Below, piece after piece: positions 62,660-64,000 of a DNA stretch of 64,000 nucleotides; positions within the stretch are counted from its first letter, which is position 1; each line of letters opens with the position of its first letter. Source of the stretch: Bacteroidales bacterium (GTDB lineage: Bacteria; Bacteroidota; Bacteroidia; Bacteroidales; Muribaculaceae). The DNA lies in NCBI GenBank assembly GCA_030536615.1, contig JAUNPQ010000001.1, positions 1-64,000 of the forward strand. The letters are read 5' to 3'. Below the pieces are notes generated by a model. The model was given only the letters and a program-made list of their open reading frames with translations, was not told the origin of the DNA and searched no databases. Both the position numbers and the translations under genes were made by a program.

Positions 62660-63541
62660 ATGAATGACAATGTCATCAATACAGCCCCGCAGGCCGGCGC
62701 CGGCGTGAAACGCACTGTTCTTGACGAGAACGATGTCTATGCCATGGTGCCGCGGCTGGCCAAACATCCGCGCCTTGTGCGCTGGGCAATCAAATGGCTC
62801 TATGTGGACCATGTCAACGACGTGCATTCCCGGTTCTTTGACAAGCCGGGACCGGCGTTCACACGTGCTTTGCTCAATGATCTGGACATCACAGTCCGCA
62901 TTGACGGCCTTGATGTGCTTGACAATCTGCCTCAGGGAGCATTCATAACCGTCAGCAATCATCCGTTCGGAGCCCTTGACGGAATAACACTCATAGACAT
63001 TATCGGCTCGCGGCGTCCCGAGTACAAGGTCATGGTCAATATGATACTTGGCCGGATAACCGCCATGCGCCCCAACTTCATAGCAGTTGACGCCATGGCC
63101 AGCGATGACCCGCACAAAAAAGCGGTGTCCATGATCGGTATCAAGGAAGCCATCAATCAGGTCAAGAGCGGCAAGCCTCTGGGATTTTTCCCTGCCGGCG
63201 CCGTCAGCAAGGTCAACTGGCGCGGACGCCTCAATGACCGTCAGTGGCAGCCCTCGGTCATCCGCCTCATAGACAAGTTGAAAGTGCCTGTGATACCTAT
63301 CTATTTCCACGGCACCAACAGCTGGTTCTTCAACTTTCTGGGAGTGGTGTGCTGGCAGCTGCGTACACTCCGCCTGCCGCGCGAGGTGTGGCGCAAGAGC
63401 CACAAGACACTGCATGTGAGCGTGGGGCAGCCTATCTCTGTCGAGGAGCAGCAGGCTCATGCCGCCTCTGTTGAGGAGCTGGGCCGTTTCCTCAAAGAAA
63501 AGACATACGCGTTGCGGTCACAGTACAGACACAGCAGATAG
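62660..63541 (+). CDS. Lysophospholipid-type acyltransferase (PlsC-like)
   Basis: 293 residues. The acyltransferase motif I H-x4-D is [11 protein letters not shown], motif II lies around [14 protein letters not shown], and motif III is [10 protein letters not shown] in place of the usual FPEGTRS. The domain arrangement resembles the Bacteroidales acyltransferases that take part in glycine/serine lipid synthesis, so it may act on an amino-acid lipid rather than on lysophosphatidate. No membrane segment is obvious except a short hydrophobic one near [13 protein letters not shown]. It is followed at 4 bases by the sigma-54 activator gene. Confidence 0.82.
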   Translation: MNDNVINTAPQAGAGVKRTVLDENDVYAMVPRLAKHPRLVRWAIKWLYVDHVNDVHSRFFDKPGPAFTRALLNDLDITVRIDGLDVLDNLPQGAFITVSNHPFGALDGITLIDIIGSRRPEYKVMVNMILGRITAMRPNFIAVDAMASDDPHKKAVSMIGIKEAINQVKSGKPLGFFPAGAVSKVNWRGRLNDRQWQPSVIRLIDKLKVPVIPIYFHGTNSWFFNFLGVVCWQLRTLRLPREVWRKSHKTLHVSVGQPISVEEQQAHAASVEELGRFLKEKTYALRSQYRHSR

Positions 63542-63545
63542 ACCG

Positions 63546-64000
63546 ATGGATACCATGCATAACACATCCGGCATGCTCCCCGGAGCACCTCAGATACCTG
63601 CGGAAATCAGCGCCGGCGTTCAGGCTGCGCGCCGGCGTTTCGGCATCATAGGCAATGCCCCGGCACTTCTTGCCGCCGTGCAGCGTGCCGTGCGCGTGGC
63701 TCCCATAGACCTCTCGGTGCTGGTCACCGGAGAGAGCGGTGCCGGAAAGGAGTTCTTCCCGCAGATCATACATGCCAACAGCGCCCGCAAGCATGCCAAA
63801 TACATTGCCGTCAACTGCGGCGCTATCCCCGAGGGCACAATAGACTCGGAACTCTTCGGCCACGAGAAAGGATCATTCACCGGCGCTGTGGCCTCACGTA
63901 AAGGATACTTTGAGGAAGCCGACGGCGGAACCATATTCCTTGATGAGGTTGCGGAACTTCCGCTCACAACCCAGGCCCGGCTGCTGCGTGTGCTTGAGAC
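63546..64000 (+). CDS. Sigma-54-interacting AAA+ activator, C-terminus cut by window edge
   Basis: 151 residues are visible, starting at 63546, 4 bases after the acyltransferase stop. The Walker A region is [11 protein letters not shown], the sigma-54-contact loop is GSFTGA (the family usually has GAFTGA) and the Walker B-like block is [14 protein letters not shown] regulatory N-terminal domain is absent; only about 30 residues precede the AAA+ core. It should drive sigma-54 promoters; no sigma-54 gene is in the window. Confidence 0.9.
   Translation, partial: MDTMHNTSGMLPGAPQIPAEISAGVQAARRRFGIIGNAPALLAAVQRAVRVAPIDLSVLVTGESGAGKEFFPQIIHANSARKHAKYIAVNCGAIPEGTIDSELFGHEKGSFTGAVASRKGYFEEADGGTIFLDEVAELPLTTQARLLRVLE

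Noticed and set aside
62645..63460. Long open frame (271 codons) on the minus strand inside the acyltransferase gene
   Set aside because: Same reason: it mirrors a clear plus-strand gene with promoter and motifs, and shows no domain.

Overview
The window is a contiguous chromosomal piece of a Bacteroidales bacterium, most likely a gut Muribaculaceae-type species. The signs are TonB-dependent and OMP barrels with carboxypeptidase-like N-terminal domains, a B-type succinate:quinone oxidoreductase, histidine use through a fused FtcD, a 660+ residue urocanate hydratase, a carboxynorspermidine-type dehydrogenase, and many promoters of the Bacteroidota form TTTG-N18-20-TAnnTTTG. GC content looks close to 50% throughout, and I saw no insertion sequence, integrase or CRISPR array. 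Most of the window is housekeeping DNA, with a few accessory genes set into it.

Layout. 1-3.8 kb: leftward operon of a TonB-dependent receptor and a DUF5689 lipoprotein that runs off the left edge. 4-7.4 kb: alkaline phosphatase, FKBP prolyl isomerase lipoprotein, upp. 7.7-8.3 kb: two identical tRNA-Glu genes flanking rpsT. 8.4-14.9 kb: signal peptidase I, WbqC-like protein, a PhoB/PhoR-like two-component system with overlapping genes, then a PiT phosphate transporter with a PhoU-like tail. 14.9-15.4 kb: tRNA-Gln and tRNA-Ala on the minus strand, each with its own promoter and terminator. 15.5-20.2 kb: operon of NamZ-type muramidase, sodium:solute symporter, WYL regulator and acyltransferase. 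20.2-24.3 kb: sdhCAB/frdCAB. 24.4-26.5 kb: small membrane protein, then a compact phage-type lysis cassette (T7-lysozyme-like amidase, two-anchor lipoprotein resembling a unimolecular spanin, holin). 26.5-32.9 kb: leftward hut operon ftcD-hutU-hutH-hutI.

33-38 kb (leftward): carboxynorspermidine-type dehydrogenase, flippase-like membrane protein, C69 dipeptidase, ECF S-component, DUF1893 protein. 38-44.9 kb: rpsA, a 1064-residue NO VEIN/sacsin-like ATPase with a C-terminal nuclease-like domain, and metK behind a leader that resembles a SAM-II riboswitch. 44.9-51.3 kb: phosphodiester glycosidase, yidC, pyrG. 51.4-56.4 kb: tight operon of a second phosphodiester glycosidase, an ATP-grasp ligase, a CDP-alcohol phosphotransferase and a HAD phosphatase. 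56.4-64 kb: large OMP barrel, cdd, TPR protein, MATE exporter, lysophospholipid-type acyltransferase and the start of a sigma-54 activator cut by the right edge.

The items most worth a second look are the orphan lysis cassette (25.0-26.5 kb), the NOV-type ATPase/nuclease (40.1-43.3 kb), the metK leader with a 10-nt antisense switch (44.66-44.82 kb), the glycosidase/CDP-alcohol transferase operon (51.4-56.4 kb) and the long tail on SdhC. All assignments come from reading the sequence and from knowledge of the families; no database search was run.
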